Source: Streptomyces sulphureus DSM 40104
GTDB lineage: Bacteria; Actinomycetota; Actinomycetes; Streptomycetales; Streptomycetaceae
Length of the DNA stretch: 64,000 bases
Reading direction: 5' to 3'
Assembly (NCBI RefSeq): GCF_000381025.1
Contig: NZ_KB905813.1
Span: 788,716 to 852,715 of the forward strand
Shown here: piece after piece, positions 1 through 8,855 of the stretch
How the letters are laid out: each line of letters opens with the position of its first letter
Numbering within the stretch: position 1 is the first letter of the stretch
Notes under the pieces: model-generated
The model's database searches: none
What the model was told of the DNA's origin: nothing
The model's input: only the letters and a program-made list of their open reading frames with translations
Position numbers and translations under genes: made by a program

Positions 1-2
1 CG

Positions 3-1103
3 GGGGAGGCGGGCGCCGTCGACCTGTGGGCGCGGCTGCTCCTCGCCGCCGGCCCGCTGCTCCTCCTCGTGCGCCATCGCTGTCCGCGTGCCGTCGCGTG
101 GGGCAGTGCCCTCGTCACGACGGTGTACCTCGCCGCCGGCTATCCGTACGGCCCCGTCTTCCTCAGCCTCGCCGTCGCCTGCGTCGCCGCGGCGGCAGCG
201 GGGGAGCGGTACTCCGCGTGGGGCGCCATGGGGGCCTTCTGGCTCTCCCACCTCGTCGCGGCGCACTGGCTGCGGGCGTGGCTGCCCGAACCCGGCGGCG
301 CGCACGCCACCTGGACGACCGACCTCTTCTTCGCCGCCTGGGTGCTGGCGCTCGGCGCGCTCGGCGAGCTGCTCCGCGTCCGCCGTACGGAGCTGGAGCG
401 CAGACGGGACGAGGCGGCGGAGGCCGAACGCCACCGTGCCGACGAGGAACGCTTGCGCATCGCGCGGGAGTTGCACGACGTGCTGGCGCACAGCATCTCG
501 GTCATCAACGTCCAGGCTGGCATGGGCCTCGCCCTCCTTGACTCCGACCCGCAGCAGGCACGCACCGCGCTCACCACCATCAGGACGGCGAGCAAGGAGG
601 CGCTCGGCGAGGTGCGCCAGGTGCTGGAGACGCTCCGCGCTCCGGGCGAGGCGCCGCGCACCCCGGCACCGGGACTCGCCCGCCTCGCCGACCTCGTCGA
701 GCAGGCCCGCAGCGCCGGGCTCTCCGTCGCGACGGAGACCGAGGGCCGCCGGCGCGACCTGCCCTCGCAGACGGACCTCGCCGCCTTCCGCATCGTGCAA
801 GAGGCGCTCACCAACACCGTCCGCCACTCCGCAGCGCGCACCGCGACCCTCCGACTCGCCTATCGCGAGGAAGAGTTCGAGGTCACCGTCGACGATCCAG
901 GCCCGGCCGCCGAGCGGGGACCGCGCGGCTCGGGAGGCAACGGCCTCGTCGGCATGCGCGAGCGCGCCACCGCCCTCGGCGGCGCACTGGAGGCAGGCCC
1001 GCGCGCCGATGGCGGGTTCCGGGTACGCGCCCGATTGCCGCTCGCTGCGGGTAGCGTCGACGGGGCAGCGGGCGAGCGGCGTCCGCGGGAGGAGAAGCCG
1101 TGA
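3..1103 (+). CDS. Sensor histidine kinase, NarL-linked type (5' end outside window)
   Basis: The reading frame is open from the first bases of the window, so the N-terminus lies to the left and the first GTG inside (base 69) is probably not the start. Several hydrophobic segments come first (about bases 30-380), then a short coiled region. A HisKA_3 dimerisation helix follows with the phospho-acceptor His in ELHDVLAHS (codon near 474), then a HATPase with FRIVQEALTNTVRHS and the glycine-rich GGNGLVGMRER. It is a membrane kinase that autophosphorylates and passes the phosphate to the adjacent regulator. Its stop overlaps the regulator start (GTGA) and a GGGAGGAG ribosome site sits inside its 3' end, so the two are translationally coupled. 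The signal is unknown. Confidence 0.92.
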   Translation, partial: GEAGAVDLWARLLLAAGPLLLLVRHRCPRAVAWGSALVTTVYLAAGYPYGPVFLSLAVACVAAAAAGERYSAWGAMGAFWLSHLVAAHWLRAWLPEPGGAHATWTTDLFFAAWVLALGALGELLRVRRTELERRRDEAAEAERHRADEERLRIARELHDVLAHSISVINVQAGMGLALLDSDPQQARTALTTIRTASKEALGEVRQVLETLRAPGEAPRTPAPGLARLADLVEQARSAGLSVATETEGRRRDLPSQTDLAAFRIVQEALTNTVRHSAARTATLRLAYREEEFEVTVDDPGPAAERGPRGSGGNGLVGMRERATALGGALEAGPRADGGFRVRARLPLAAGSVDGAAGERRPREEKP

Positions 1104-1765
1104 TCCGTGTCCTGCTCGCAGACGACCAGGCGCTCGTGCGCGCCGGCTTCCGCGCCCTCCTCGACGCGCAGTCGGACATCGAGGTGGCCGGCGAGGCGGC
1201 CGACGGCGACGAGACGCTCGCCGAGGTGCGGCGGCTCGTCCCCGACGTCGTCCTGATGGACATCCGGATGCCCGGTATCGACGGCCTGGAGGCCACCCGC
1301 CGCATCACCGAGGACGCGAGGCTGGAGAGCGTGCGCGTCGTGATGCTCACGACCTTCGAACTCGACGAGTACGTCTTCGAGGCGCTGCGCTACGGCGCCT
1401 CCGGCTTCCTCGTCAAGGACACCGAGCCGGACGAGCTGCTGCGGGCGGTACGCACCGCCGTCGAGGGCAACGCGCTGCTCTCGCCCGGCGTCACCCGCAG
1501 GCTCATCGCCGAGTTCGCCGCGCGGTCGAAGGAGCCGACGCCGCCCACGAGCCTTGCCGACCTCACCGAGCGGGAGCGGGAGGTGATGGCCCTGGTCGGG
1601 CTGGGCCTGACCAACGAGGAGATCGCCGGACGCCTCTTCCTCTCCCCGCTCACCGCCAAGACGCACGTCAGCCGGGCCATGGTGAAGCTCGGCGCGCGCG
1701 ACCGCGCCCAACTCGTCGTCCTCGCCTACGAGTCGGGCCTCGTGCGGCCCGGCTGGCTCGGGTGA
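1100..1765 (+). CDS. LuxR/NarL-family response regulator
   Basis: This is a 221-residue cytoplasmic DNA-binding regulator and the partner of the kinase just upstream. The receiver domain (about 1-120) has the acidic pair D8/D9, the phosphorylated D54 in VLMDIRMPG, a Thr in MLTTFE and the conserved Lys in FLVKDTEP. The C-terminal LuxR helix-turn-helix (about 150-215) carries LTEREREVMALVGLGLTN and the recognition segment LTAKTHVSRAMVKLGARDR. The GTG start overlaps the kinase stop by four bases and has GGGAGGAG about five bases upstream. The target genes cannot be read from this sequence. Confidence 0.95.
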   Translation: MIRVLLADDQALVRAGFRALLDAQSDIEVAGEAADGDETLAEVRRLVPDVVLMDIRMPGIDGLEATRRITEDARLESVRVVMLTTFELDEYVFEALRYGASGFLVKDTEPDELLRAVRTAVEGNALLSPGVTRRLIAEFAARSKEPTPPTSLADLTEREREVMALVGLGLTNEEIAGRLFLSPLTAKTHVSRAMVKLGARDRAQLVVLAYESGLVRPGWLG

Positions 1766-1774
1766 GGGCGTCGC

Positions 1775-2623
1775 TCAGTCCCCGGCGGCGTCCGCCTCGC
1801 GGAGGAAGTCGACGAGCAGCGCGGTGAGTTGGGCGGGAGTGTCCTCCTGGACGAGATGGCCGGCACCGGCGAGGAGGTGCTTGCGGGCGCCCGGGACGAC
1901 GGCGGCGAGGCGGTCGGCGCGGTCGGCCGGCACCCAACTGTCGTCCGCGCCCCAGCAGACGAGCACCGGCAGGTCCAACTCGCCGTAGCGGCCCTCGACT
2001 TCGTCGGTGTACCGCTGGTCGTTCTGCTCGATCTGACGGTAGAACGCCGGCTGTCCGATCTCCCCGAGCCACGGCGCCGCGAGCCGCTCCAGCACGTCCT
2101 CGCGGAGGCCGGCGCTGCTCGCCGAGCGGATGTACTCCCGCACCATGGCCCCGTGGAGCGCGGGCGGAAGCGCACCGAAGACGGACGCGTTGCGGCCGAG
2201 GAGGCGGTACGCGTCCGAGCCCCACGGCGCCAGGGCCACCACGTCGACGAGCGTCAGCGTGCGGTAGGCGGCCCCGTGCAGCAGTGCCGCCCGCAGCGCC
2301 ACCGCGCCGCCGAAGTCGTGCGCGACGACGTCGGGGCGCACCAGCCCCCAGTGGCCGAGGAGTTCGGCGAAGAGCCGCCCCTGTGCGCCGAGCGAGACGT
2401 CCTGCCCCTCGTACTTGGCGGAGCTGCCGTACCCGGGCATGTCCCAGACGTACACCCGGCGCCTCACCGCGAGCGCCCTGGCGACCGCCCGCCAGGTGTA
2501 CGACGACCACGGCGTCCCGTGGAGGAGCACGACGGGCGGCTGCCCGGGGTCGCCGAGGGCCGTCCAACGGACCGTTCCCGAGGCGCTCTCGTAGGCGTGG
2601 TCGAGGTACCAGTCTTCGCTCAT
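1775..2623 (-). CDS. Alpha/beta hydrolase with Asp nucleophile (epoxide hydrolase / dehalogenase class)
   Basis: The 282-residue product has the alpha/beta-hydrolase order: oxyanion motif HGTPWSS (about 35-41), nucleophile elbow VAHDFGGA with Asp103, acid Asp227 or Asp228 in WGADDSW, and catalytic His256 in AGAGHLVQED. An aspartate rather than serine nucleophile is typical of epoxide hydrolases and haloalkane or haloacetate dehalogenases, which form a covalent alkyl-enzyme ester. The residue after Asp is Phe; classic haloalkane dehalogenases have Trp there, so epoxide hydrolase or another C-X hydrolase is as likely. The ATG at 2623 gives a normal family length; the open frame upstream is only a GC-rich extension. 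It is convergent with the two-component pair and the substrate is unknown. Confidence 0.85.
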   Translation of the reverse strand: MSEDWYLDHAYESASGTVRWTALGDPGQPPVVLLHGTPWSSYTWRAVARALAVRRRVYVWDMPGYGSSAKYEGQDVSLGAQGRLFAELLGHWGLVRPDVVAHDFGGAVALRAALLHGAAYRTLTLVDVVALAPWGSDAYRLLGRNASVFGALPPALHGAMVREYIRSASSAGLREDVLERLAAPWLGEIGQPAFYRQIEQNDQRYTDEVEGRYGELDLPVLVCWGADDSWVPADRADRLAAVVPGARKHLLAGAGHLVQEDTPAQLTALLVDFLREADAAGD

Positions 2624-2672
2624 GGCCTCAACTCTGTAGTACCCGGGGCGGGTTCGCCACTCCGGTCGGGGC

Positions 2673-3914
2673 TCAGCGCGTCTCGCCGAGCGCCGAGCGG
2701 CGCACCGCCGCGGCGACGAGGGCGGCGACCGCGGCGAGCAGCGCAACCGAGGTGAGTGCGGCGGTGAGCGAGAACCAGTCGGCGAGGAAGCCGATCGCGA
2801 CGGGCCCGAGCAGCATCCCGCCGTACCCGAGCGTGGAGGCTCCCGCGACACCGGAGGGCCCGGCGAGTGCGCCCGCCCTGGCGATGGCGACGGGGAAGAC
2901 GTTGGCGAGCCCGAAGCCCGTCAGCACGAACCCGGCGAGGACCAGCGGCACGCTGGGCGCGAGGGCTCCCGCGACCATGCCGACCGCCGCCGCGGCTCCG
3001 CCCCCGACGAGGGTACGCGCGGGACCGAGCCGCTCGAGCAGCGTCGTCCCCGCCAGGCGGCCCGCCGTCATCGCGAGCGCGAAGACCGAGTAGCCGGCTG
3101 CGGCGATCCCGGCGCTCGCACCGAGGTCGTCGGTGAGGTGCAGGGCGCTCCAGTCGGCGAGCGCGCCCTCCCCGTACGCCGTGCAGAGCGCGATCAGCCC
3201 CAGGACGGCGACGAGCGCGTACGGCCTGCCGTCCACGGGAGCGCTCGGCGACACCTCCGTCCCGGCTTCGGACTCGGGCGACGGGATCGCGCCGCGGAGC
3301 AACGGCCGCGCAGCCGCGGCCGCGACGACGAGCCCGACGGCGGTGAGCAGCAGCAGATGCCGCGTCGGGCTGAGCGACCCGGCGACGAGTCCGCCGAGCC
3401 CGGCGCCGAGCATCCCGCCGAGGCTGAACGCCGCGTGGAAGGACGGCATGACGGGGCGTCGGAGCGCGGCGACGAGGTCGACGGCGACGGCGTTCATCGC
3501 GACGTTGAGTCCGCCGTAGGCGGCGCCGAAGACGAGCAGGACGAGACCGAGCGCGAGCGCCGAGTGCGTGAGCGGGGGCAGCGCGACGCCGAGCGGCAGC
3601 AGGAGCCCGGCGAGGACGGTGACGCGACGGCTTCCGATGCGGCGGCAGAGCTGCCCGATGAGCAGCATCGTCGCCACGGCACCTGCCGAGACGCCGAGGA
3701 GCGCGAGCCCGAGGGCGCTCGCCGAGGCGCCGGTCTGCTCCTTGACGGCGGGGATGCGGACCACCCAGCCGGCGAAGAGGAACCCGTCGAGTGCGAAGAA
3801 GACGGTGAGCGCGGTGCGGATGCGGCGCAGGCCGAGGGCGGCGGGGGCGGGGGCGCGAACGCCGGGCCCCCGGCCGACGGCGAGCGCCGACCGTATTTTG
3901 TTTAGTGACGGCAC
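2673..3914 (-). CDS. MFS transporter (12-TM, exporter-like)
   Basis: A hydrophobic protein with about twelve membrane segments. The first is near TALTVFFALDGFLFAGWVV, followed by a cytoplasmic loop resembling MFS motif A. It is divergent from the ROK regulator, which suggests that regulator controls it and that the substrate is a sugar or related small molecule; this is inference. The start is uncertain. The only usable start codon upstream of the first helix and outside the ROK gene is GTG at 3914, but the first codons from it include CTA and ATA, rare in this genome, so translation may begin later from a non-canonical start. The C-terminus is normal. Confidence 0.85.
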   Translation of the reverse strand: MPSLNKIRSALAVGRGPGVRAPAPAALGLRRIRTALTVFFALDGFLFAGWVVRIPAVKEQTGASASALGLALLGVSAGAVATMLLIGQLCRRIGSRRVTVLAGLLLPLGVALPPLTHSALALGLVLLVFGAAYGGLNVAMNAVAVDLVAALRRPVMPSFHAAFSLGGMLGAGLGGLVAGSLSPTRHLLLLTAVGLVVAAAAARPLLRGAIPSPESEAGTEVSPSAPVDGRPYALVAVLGLIALCTAYGEGALADWSALHLTDDLGASAGIAAAGYSVFALAMTAGRLAGTTLLERLGPARTLVGGGAAAAVGMVAGALAPSVPLVLAGFVLTGFGLANVFPVAIARAGALAGPSGVAGASTLGYGGMLLGPVAIGFLADWFSLTAALTSVALLAAVAALVAAAVRRSALGETR

Positions 3915-3931
3915 AAAGCCAGAATAAGGGT
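3894..3931. promoter_or_regulatory. Short AT-rich divergent control region between MFS and ROK genes
   Basis: These bases are strikingly A/T-rich against the surrounding DNA (for example TATTTTGTTTAGTG) and sit at the two divergent start regions. Such islands usually hold overlapping -10 elements and an operator. A small dyad GTG-ACGG-CAC is visible around 3905-3914, but I see no full ROK-type palindrome. Confidence 0.35.
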
Positions 3932-5155
3932 GTGACCCAGATGCGTACAGCAAAGGTGGAGCGCGGACGCTCCCATCTCGGCCCCGCTCTCCAACTCGTG
4001 CACACCGGAAGGGCACCGACCCGCGCGGTGCTCACCGCCGAACTCGGCGTCACCCGTGCCACGGCGGGCGCGGTCGCCGCCGAGTTGGAGGCGCTCGGCC
4101 TCATTGCCGTCGACCCCCACCCCACCGCTGTCGGCACCCAGGGGCGGCCCTCGCACGGCCTCTCCGTCGCCCCCCGCGGGCCCGTCGCGCTCGCCGTCCA
4201 GGTCCACGCGGACGGCTACCGCGCCGCGCTCGTCGGGCTCGGCGGCACCCTAGTCGGGACGAGCGCGGGCTGCGGGACCGTCGACGCCGACCCCGCGCAG
4301 GTGCTCGGCGAAGCGGTCGGCGCGGGGCGGGAGTTGCTGGAGGGCAGCGGGCGGCGCTGCGCCGGTGCCGGGCTCGCCGTGCCCTCCGCGGTCGCCGAGC
4401 CGGCGGGCACCGCGCTCAACCCGCTCCACCTCGCCTGGGAGCCGGGAGTGGCCGTCCGCGACATCTTCGCGCGCTGCCTCGACGAGGCAGGCATAGAGCT
4501 GCCGGGGCCGCACCCGCCGCCCGGCCACACCGCCAACGACCTCAATCTCACCGCCCTCGCCGAGCACCGGCACGGCGCCGGCAGCGGCGCCCGGCACCTG
4601 CTCGCCGTCGGCACGGGGCACCGCGGGGTCGGCGGCGCCCTCGTGCTCGACGGGCGGCTGCACACCGGGAGTTCGGGCCTTGCGATGGAGGTCGGGCACC
4701 TCACCGTCGACCCGAACGGCCGCCGCTGCCACTGCGGCAGCCGCGGCTGCCTCGACGTCGAGGCCGACCCGCTCGCGCTCCTCACGGCCGCCGGCCGCGA
4801 CCCCGGCCCCGAGACCTCGCTCCTCGACCAGGCCGCCGAGCTGATCCGCTCCGAGTACGAGACGGACGCCGCGGTACGCAGTGCCGTACGGCTCCTCGTC
4901 GACAGGCTCGGGCTGGGGCTCGCCTCGCTCGTCAACATCCTCAACCCCGACCGCATCGTCCTCGGCGGCCTCCACCGCAGGCTCGTCGAGGTGGAGGGGG
5001 AGCGGCTCCGCGCCGTCGTCGCCGACCGCAGCCTCTGGGGGAGCGGCGGCGTGCCGATCCGCGCCGCCTCGCTCGACCACGGCGCGCTCGTCGGCGCGGC
5101 CGAACTCGCCTGGCAGCCCGTCCTGGAGGACCCGCTCACGGTGTTGGGGAACTGA
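3932..5155 (+). CDS. ROK-family transcriptional regulator
   Basis: An N-terminal winged helix (about 20-75; TRAVLTAELGVTRATAGAV) is fused to a ROK sugar-kinase-like domain. The ROK zinc motif is visible as CHCGSRGCLDVEA, with a preceding EVGHLTVDPNG stretch and a glycine-rich ATGTGHRGVGGALVL-like loop. ROK repressors sense sugars or sugar phosphates and control neighbouring transporters. The GTG at 3932 or the ATG at 3941 is the likely start; the longer GTG at 3905 would overlap the divergent MFS gene. Its stop overlaps the start of the acetyltransferase (TGATG), so the two are co-transcribed. Confidence 0.9.
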   Translation: MTQMRTAKVERGRSHLGPALQLVHTGRAPTRAVLTAELGVTRATAGAVAAELEALGLIAVDPHPTAVGTQGRPSHGLSVAPRGPVALAVQVHADGYRAALVGLGGTLVGTSAGCGTVDADPAQVLGEAVGAGRELLEGSGRRCAGAGLAVPSAVAEPAGTALNPLHLAWEPGVAVRDIFARCLDEAGIELPGPHPPPGHTANDLNLTALAEHRHGAGSGARHLLAVGTGHRGVGGALVLDGRLHTGSSGLAMEVGHLTVDPNGRRCHCGSRGCLDVEADPLALLTAAGRDPGPETSLLDQAAELIRSEYETDAAVRSAVRLLVDRLGLGLASLVNILNPDRIVLGGLHRRLVEVEGERLRAVVADRSLWGSGGVPIRAASLDHGALVGAAELAWQPVLEDPLTVLGN

Positions 5156-5688
5156 TGGAGATCCGCACGCCCCACGAGAACGAACTCCCCGTGCTCCAGC
5201 GGATCGAGCGCGCCGCGGGCGCCCCGTTCCGCGCCCTCGGCATGGACGCCGTCGCCGACGACCCGCCGCCGCCCCTCGCCGAGCTCCGCCGCCACCTTGC
5301 GGCGGACGGGCTCCGGGTGGTCGCGGAGCCGGGCGGGGAGCTCGCCGGGTACGTCCTCACCGAGCACGTGGACGGCTGCGCCCACGTCGAACAGCTCTCC
5401 GTCGACCCGCGGTTCGCCCGCCGCGGCCTCGGACGCGCCCTCCTCGACGACGCCGCACACCGCGCCGCCGGAACCGGCCTCGCCGCGCTCACCCTGACCT
5501 CCTTCGCCGACGTCCCCTGGAACGCGCCCTACTACGCGCGGCTCGGTTTCCGCACCCTCCCCGAGACGGCGCTCACGCCGGGGCTGCGGGAGGCCCGCCG
5601 CCGCGAGCGCGAGGCGGGCCTCGACCGCTGGCCGCGGGTGTGCATGCGCCGCGATCTGCCCGACAGGCCGCAACACGGGGCACGTTGA
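5155..5688 (+). CDS. GNAT-family N-acetyltransferase
   Basis: A 177-residue single-domain GNAT enzyme that would transfer an acyl group from acetyl-CoA. The acetyl-CoA-binding motif A is clear: VEQLSVDPRFARRGLGRAL, containing the R/Q-x-x-G-x-G/A signature as RRGLGR. Motif B follows at NAPYYARLGFRTL. It is translationally coupled to the ROK regulator through a TGATG junction. The acceptor (small molecule, peptide or antibiotic) is not apparent. Confidence 0.9.
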   Translation: MEIRTPHENELPVLQRIERAAGAPFRALGMDAVADDPPPPLAELRRHLAADGLRVVAEPGGELAGYVLTEHVDGCAHVEQLSVDPRFARRGLGRALLDDAAHRAAGTGLAALTLTSFADVPWNAPYYARLGFRTLPETALTPGLREARRREREAGLDRWPRVCMRRDLPDRPQHGAR

Positions 5689-5719
5689 CGCGCGCCCGAC
5701 CGTCGGTGAGGGTGGCGCC

Positions 5720-6097
5720 ATGGTGCCTCAAGAGCTCGCCGCAAGCCGCTACGTCAGCCTCGTGACGCACCGCCGCGACGGCACGGCCGTGCCCACCCCC
5801 GTCTGGGCCGCAGCCGACGGGCCCGAACTCCTCGTCTGGACGCGGACGGACTCGGGCAAGGTGCGCCGCCTGCGCAGGGACACGCAGGTGGCGGTGGCGC
5901 CGTGCGACGTCCGAGGCCGGACGGGCGACGCCGAACCGGCCCAGGGCGAGGCCCGCCTCCTGGAGCCGGAGCAGCTCTCCCGCGTACGGGACGCCCTGCG
6001 CCGCAAGTACGGCTGGCAGTTCCGCCTCCTCGACGCAGGCCAGGCGCTGCTGCGCCGTGGCCGTCAGGTGCACACGGGCATCGCCGTGACGTTCTGA
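5720..6097 (+). CDS. PPOX-class F420-dependent oxidoreductase
   Basis: A 125-residue split-barrel protein of the pyridoxamine-phosphate-oxidase-like superfamily; actinobacterial members of this size bind F420 or flavin. The N-terminal strand pattern RYVSLVTHRRDGTAVPTPVW and the WTRTDSGKVRRLRRDTQVAVAP segment are typical of the PPOX F420 group. The ATG at 5720 follows a GAGGGTGG ribosome site. It lies about 30 bases after the acetyltransferase on the same strand. Physiological substrate unknown. Confidence 0.88.
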   Translation: MVPQELAASRYVSLVTHRRDGTAVPTPVWAAADGPELLVWTRTDSGKVRRLRRDTQVAVAPCDVRGRTGDAEPAQGEARLLEPEQLSRVRDALRRKYGWQFRLLDAGQALLRRGRQVHTGIAVTF

Positions 6098-6216
6098 TCC
6101 GCCCCTGCTCCCGCCGGTGTAGCCGAGCTGCCGCCTGCCGTACGACGACGCGGCCCCCGCACCGCGCGAGGCTCGACGGTGCAAGCACAACCGACGAGTC
6201 CGAGGAGCTGAGGGCC

Positions 6217-6558
6217 ATGGAGATCCTGGCGTACTGGCATCACGGGGGACCGGGGCCCTGGGTCCTGTTCTTCCCGCTGGTGTGGGCGCTCGTGGTGGTC
6301 GGCGTCATCCTGACGCTGCGGCGCACCGTCTGGCGCAGGCGCGGCGGATGGGGACCGTACGGCGGAGGCTGGGGACCGCATGCGGCGGGCGAGGACCCCC
6401 GCACGCTCCTCGGCCGCCGCTTCGCCAGGGGCGAGATCGACGAGCAGGAGTACCGCAGCCGCCGCTCGGTGCTCGACGAGTTCGGGCCCGTGGAGCCCCG
6501 CCCGGGCGAGCCCGGCGGGCCGGAACTGAAGAAGGGCCCGCCCGGCGGCGAGCGGTGA
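6217..6558 (+). CDS. Small membrane protein with SHOCT domain
   Basis: A 113-residue protein with one transmembrane helix (about 16-38, WVLFFPLVWALVVVGVILTL), a basic and glycine/tryptophan-rich cytoplasmic stretch, and a C-terminal SHOCT segment (LLGRRFARGEIDEQEYRSRR). SHOCT domains occur in short membrane proteins and are thought to mediate protein interaction; no enzymatic role is known. The ATG at 6217 is chosen because CGAGGAGCTGAGGG lies just upstream; the frame is open further 5' but has no signal there. Confidence 0.88.
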   Translation: MEILAYWHHGGPGPWVLFFPLVWALVVVGVILTLRRTVWRRRGGWGPYGGGWGPHAAGEDPRTLLGRRFARGEIDEQEYRSRRSVLDEFGPVEPRPGEPGGPELKKGPPGGER

Positions 6559-6578
6559 ACGCGCGGGTGCCGCAGTCC

Positions 6579-6956
6579 TCACACCGCGGTGGGCTGCGGC
6601 ACCGCGGCCGACACGTCCTCGGCGGGCGCCGGCACGGCAGTGGGTACGGCGAACCCGAGCGTCCGCACCGCCTCGCGCGGGGCTGTCGCGCTGCGCGGGT
6701 CGCCCTCGCGCACCGAGACCGTCAACTCGCCCGGGCGGCACGAGAGTTCCACCGCACAGGGCTCGTCGTCGGCGGCTCCGCGCGGGAGCGCCGAGAGCAG
6801 CTCCGTCGCGCCCCGCCCTGCGGGCCCGGCGAGTTGGCCGAGGCCCCAGTACCTCACGTACGCGGCGACGATCCGGCGTGCCTGGCCGCCACGGGAGGGC
6901 GCCGCGCGGAACTCGACGGAGCGCTGCACACCCGGACTGCCCGAACCACTGGTCAC
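6579..6956 (-). CDS. Degenerate ATP-binding (HATPase_c_2-like) regulatory protein
   Basis: The 125-residue product starts like the small Streptomyces anti-sigma/RsbW-type kinases: QARRIVAAYVRYWGLGQLAG, then an ATELLSAL helix where the N-box should be, then AVELSCRPGELTVSVREGDPR. The Asn of the N-box is absent and the usual C-terminal G-box/GLGL motif is replaced by an alanine/proline-rich tail. ATP binding or kinase activity is therefore doubtful. The GTG at 6956 is supported by CCAGGGAGTCACA; the much longer open frame upstream is an artefact of base composition. Confidence 0.6.
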   Translation of the reverse strand: MTSGSGSPGVQRSVEFRAAPSRGGQARRIVAAYVRYWGLGQLAGPAGRGATELLSALPRGAADDEPCAVELSCRPGELTVSVREGDPRSATAPREAVRTLGFAVPTAVPAPAEDVSAAVPQPTAV

Positions 6957-7138
6957 TGTGACTCCCTGGGGACGACTCGACTGTCGGCGTGCGGAGCCCC
7001 CGCCCGCGTGCTCGCGGGGTGACGCACCGACAGCGCGGAGTACGGGAGGCGAGCACGGCGGGGCGCGCCGCAGGGCCAGCATCCGCCCGCCCCCTGCGGG
7101 CCGCAATCGGGCGGAGCCCGACCGGCCGACCCCTGCGG

Positions 7139-7450
7139 TCAGGCGCCCAACACGCCCTGCTCCGCAGCGGCCTTGGCCCGGGCCGTGCGCACCGCGTGCA
7201 ACAGCCCGGCGCGCTCCGAGAGCCCGAGGTGCAGCACGTACCGCTTGCCGCCGAGCGACGCCAGCGCCGCCTTCGGGAAGCCGTAGGCGGCGATGTGCGC
7301 GCTGCCCAGCGGGGCGCTGTCGATCTCGCTGCCGTAGCTCGTCGCGAGGACCAGGCGCCCGTCGCGCACCAGCACCCTGCCTGCACGGGTGAGCGAGCGC
7401 AGCATCCGCCGAATCCCCACCCCTGCGACTTCGAACTCCGAGTCCGTCAT
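7139..7450 (-). CDS. Small protein of unknown function
   Basis: I do not recognise this 103-residue product. It has a predicted mixed alpha/beta sequence, no signal peptide or membrane helix, a glycine-rich [19 protein letters not shown] region, and an alanine-rich C-terminal helix. The ATG at 7450 has an excellent upstream ribosome site (GGGAGGCGGAG), and codon use is normal, so the gene is real. It lies upstream of the degenerate HATPase-like gene on the same strand, with about 180 bases between them. Confidence 0.65.
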   Translation of the reverse strand: MTDSEFEVAGVGIRRMLRSLTRAGRVLVRDGRLVLATSYGSEIDSAPLGSAHIAAYGFPKAALASLGGKRYVLHLGLSERAGLLHAVRTARAKAAAEQGVLGA

Positions 7451-7549
7451 CTCCGCCTCCCTGGCCTTTCGCGGCCCGAGCCCCGCCCGGCCGCCCCTTA
7501 CCCCTCACGGCAGTCTGCCCCGCGCCGCGCCGCTCCACCAGGGCGCCCC

Positions 7550-7555
7550 TATGAT
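7550..7555 (+). promoter_or_regulatory. Candidate -10 element for a leaderless transcript
   Basis: TATGAT is followed by exactly seven bases and then the GTG at 7563. This is the spacing expected if transcription starts on the G of the start codon. No convincing -35 is visible. Confidence 0.5.
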
Positions 7556-7562
7556 CGTCCGC

Positions 7563-8723
7563 GTGAGCAACACCCCCCGGCCGCACCCCGGCCCCATCCG
7601 AGGCGAGCAGGCGGAGCCCACCGCCGACGTCGACCGCAGCGACCCCGAGTACCGGGCCTGGCTCGCCGAGGCCGTCCGGAAGGTCCGGGCAGAGGGCAAC
7701 CGGAGCGCCGACACCCACCTGCTCTCCTTCCCGCTCCCCGAGTCGTGGGGCGTCGACCTGTACCTGAAGGACGAGTCGACCCATCCGACCGGCAGCCTCA
7801 AGCACCGCCTCGCGCGCTCGCTCTTCCTCTACGGGCTGTGCAACGGGTGGATTCGCCCTGCGCGCCCCGTCATCGAGGCGTCGAGCGGTTCCACCGCCGT
7901 CAGCGAGGCGTACTTCGCGAAGCTCATCGGGGTGCCCTTCGTCGCCGTCGTACCGCGCACCACCAGCAGCGAGAAGACGCGGCTCATCGAGTTCCACGGC
8001 GGCACCTGCCACTTCGTCGACGACGCGGCCTCCGTCTACGCCGTGTCCGCCGCCCTCGCGGAGGAGACGGGCGGGCACTTCCTCGACCAGTTCACCTACG
8101 CCGAGCGCGCCACCGACTGGCGAGGGAACAACAACATCGCCGAGTCGGTCTTCCGCCAACTCGAGCGCGAGCGCCACCCGGTGCCTGCCTGGATCGTCGC
8201 GACGGCCGGCACCGGCGGTACCTCCGCGACCTTCGCGCGGTACATCCGCTACCTCTCCTACGAGACCGGCGTCTGTGTGCCCGACCCGGAGAACTCCTGC
8301 TTCTTCGAGGGGTGGGTCGAGGGCGACCCCGAGGTGGTGAGCCGCTCCGCCTCCCGGATCGAGGGCATCGGACGGCCCCGCATGGAGCCCAGCTTCGTGA
8401 CCAGTGCCGTCGACCGGATGATGAAGGTGCCGGACGCGGCGTCGGTCGCCGCCGTACGGGAGTTGGAGCGGGTGATGGGCCGCCGCGCGGGAGGCTCGAC
8501 GGGGACGGGGCTGTGGAGTGCGCTGCGGATCGTCGGAGAGATGCGCGCCGAGGGCCGCAGGGGCAGCGTCGTCACGCTGATCTGCGATCCAGGGGAGCGG
8601 TACCTCGACAAGTACTACTCGGACGCCTGGCTCGCCGCCGAGGGGTTGGAGATCGCCCCCTACCGCGAGTTGTTGAGGCACTTCCTCGACACGGGGGAGT
8701 GGACCGAGGCAACCACTCCCTGA
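7563..8723 (+). CDS. PLP-dependent cysteine synthase/desulfhydrase-like enzyme
   Basis: A 386-residue fold-type II PLP enzyme. The Schiff-base lysine is Lys80 in [11 protein letters not shown], the cofactor phosphate loop is in [12 protein letters not shown], and the substrate loop is [14 protein letters not shown]. The length and the PTGSLKHR signature match the actinobacterial cysteine-synthase-like branch that includes the mycobacterial cysteine desulfhydrase Cds1, rather than CysK or CysM. The ATG at 7551 is in frame but would place the start inside the -10 hexamer, so GTG 7563 (leaderless) is preferred. The next gene downstream carries a CxxC redox centre; a shared role in thiol metabolism is only an inference. 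Confidence 0.88.
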   Translation: MSNTPRPHPGPIRGEQAEPTADVDRSDPEYRAWLAEAVRKVRAEGNRSADTHLLSFPLPESWGVDLYLKDESTHPTGSLKHRLARSLFLYGLCNGWIRPARPVIEASSGSTAVSEAYFAKLIGVPFVAVVPRTTSSEKTRLIEFHGGTCHFVDDAASVYAVSAALAEETGGHFLDQFTYAERATDWRGNNNIAESVFRQLERERHPVPAWIVATAGTGGTSATFARYIRYLSYETGVCVPDPENSCFFEGWVEGDPEVVSRSASRIEGIGRPRMEPSFVTSAVDRMMKVPDAASVAAVRELERVMGRRAGGSTGTGLWSALRIVGEMRAEGRRGSVVTLICDPGERYLDKYYSDAWLAAEGLEIAPYRELLRHFLDTGEWTEATTP

Positions 8724-8747
8724 CGGCGCACGCCGGCGAGCGGAACC

Positions 8748-8772
8748 GCTCCGCAGCTCCCGCTGGCGGAGC
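8748..8772 (+). terminator. Possible stem-loop terminator
   Basis: GCTCCGC and GCGGAGC form a 7-bp stem with an 11-base loop, 25 bases after the PLP enzyme stop. There is no U-run. Confidence 0.35.
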
Positions 8773-8855
8773 CCGAAGGCTCGGTTTGCTGTACCGGCAA
8801 GAATCTTTGCCTCCTGTTTCGGCCTCCCGCACGCTCGGGTGCGGAGGTGGTCGAA

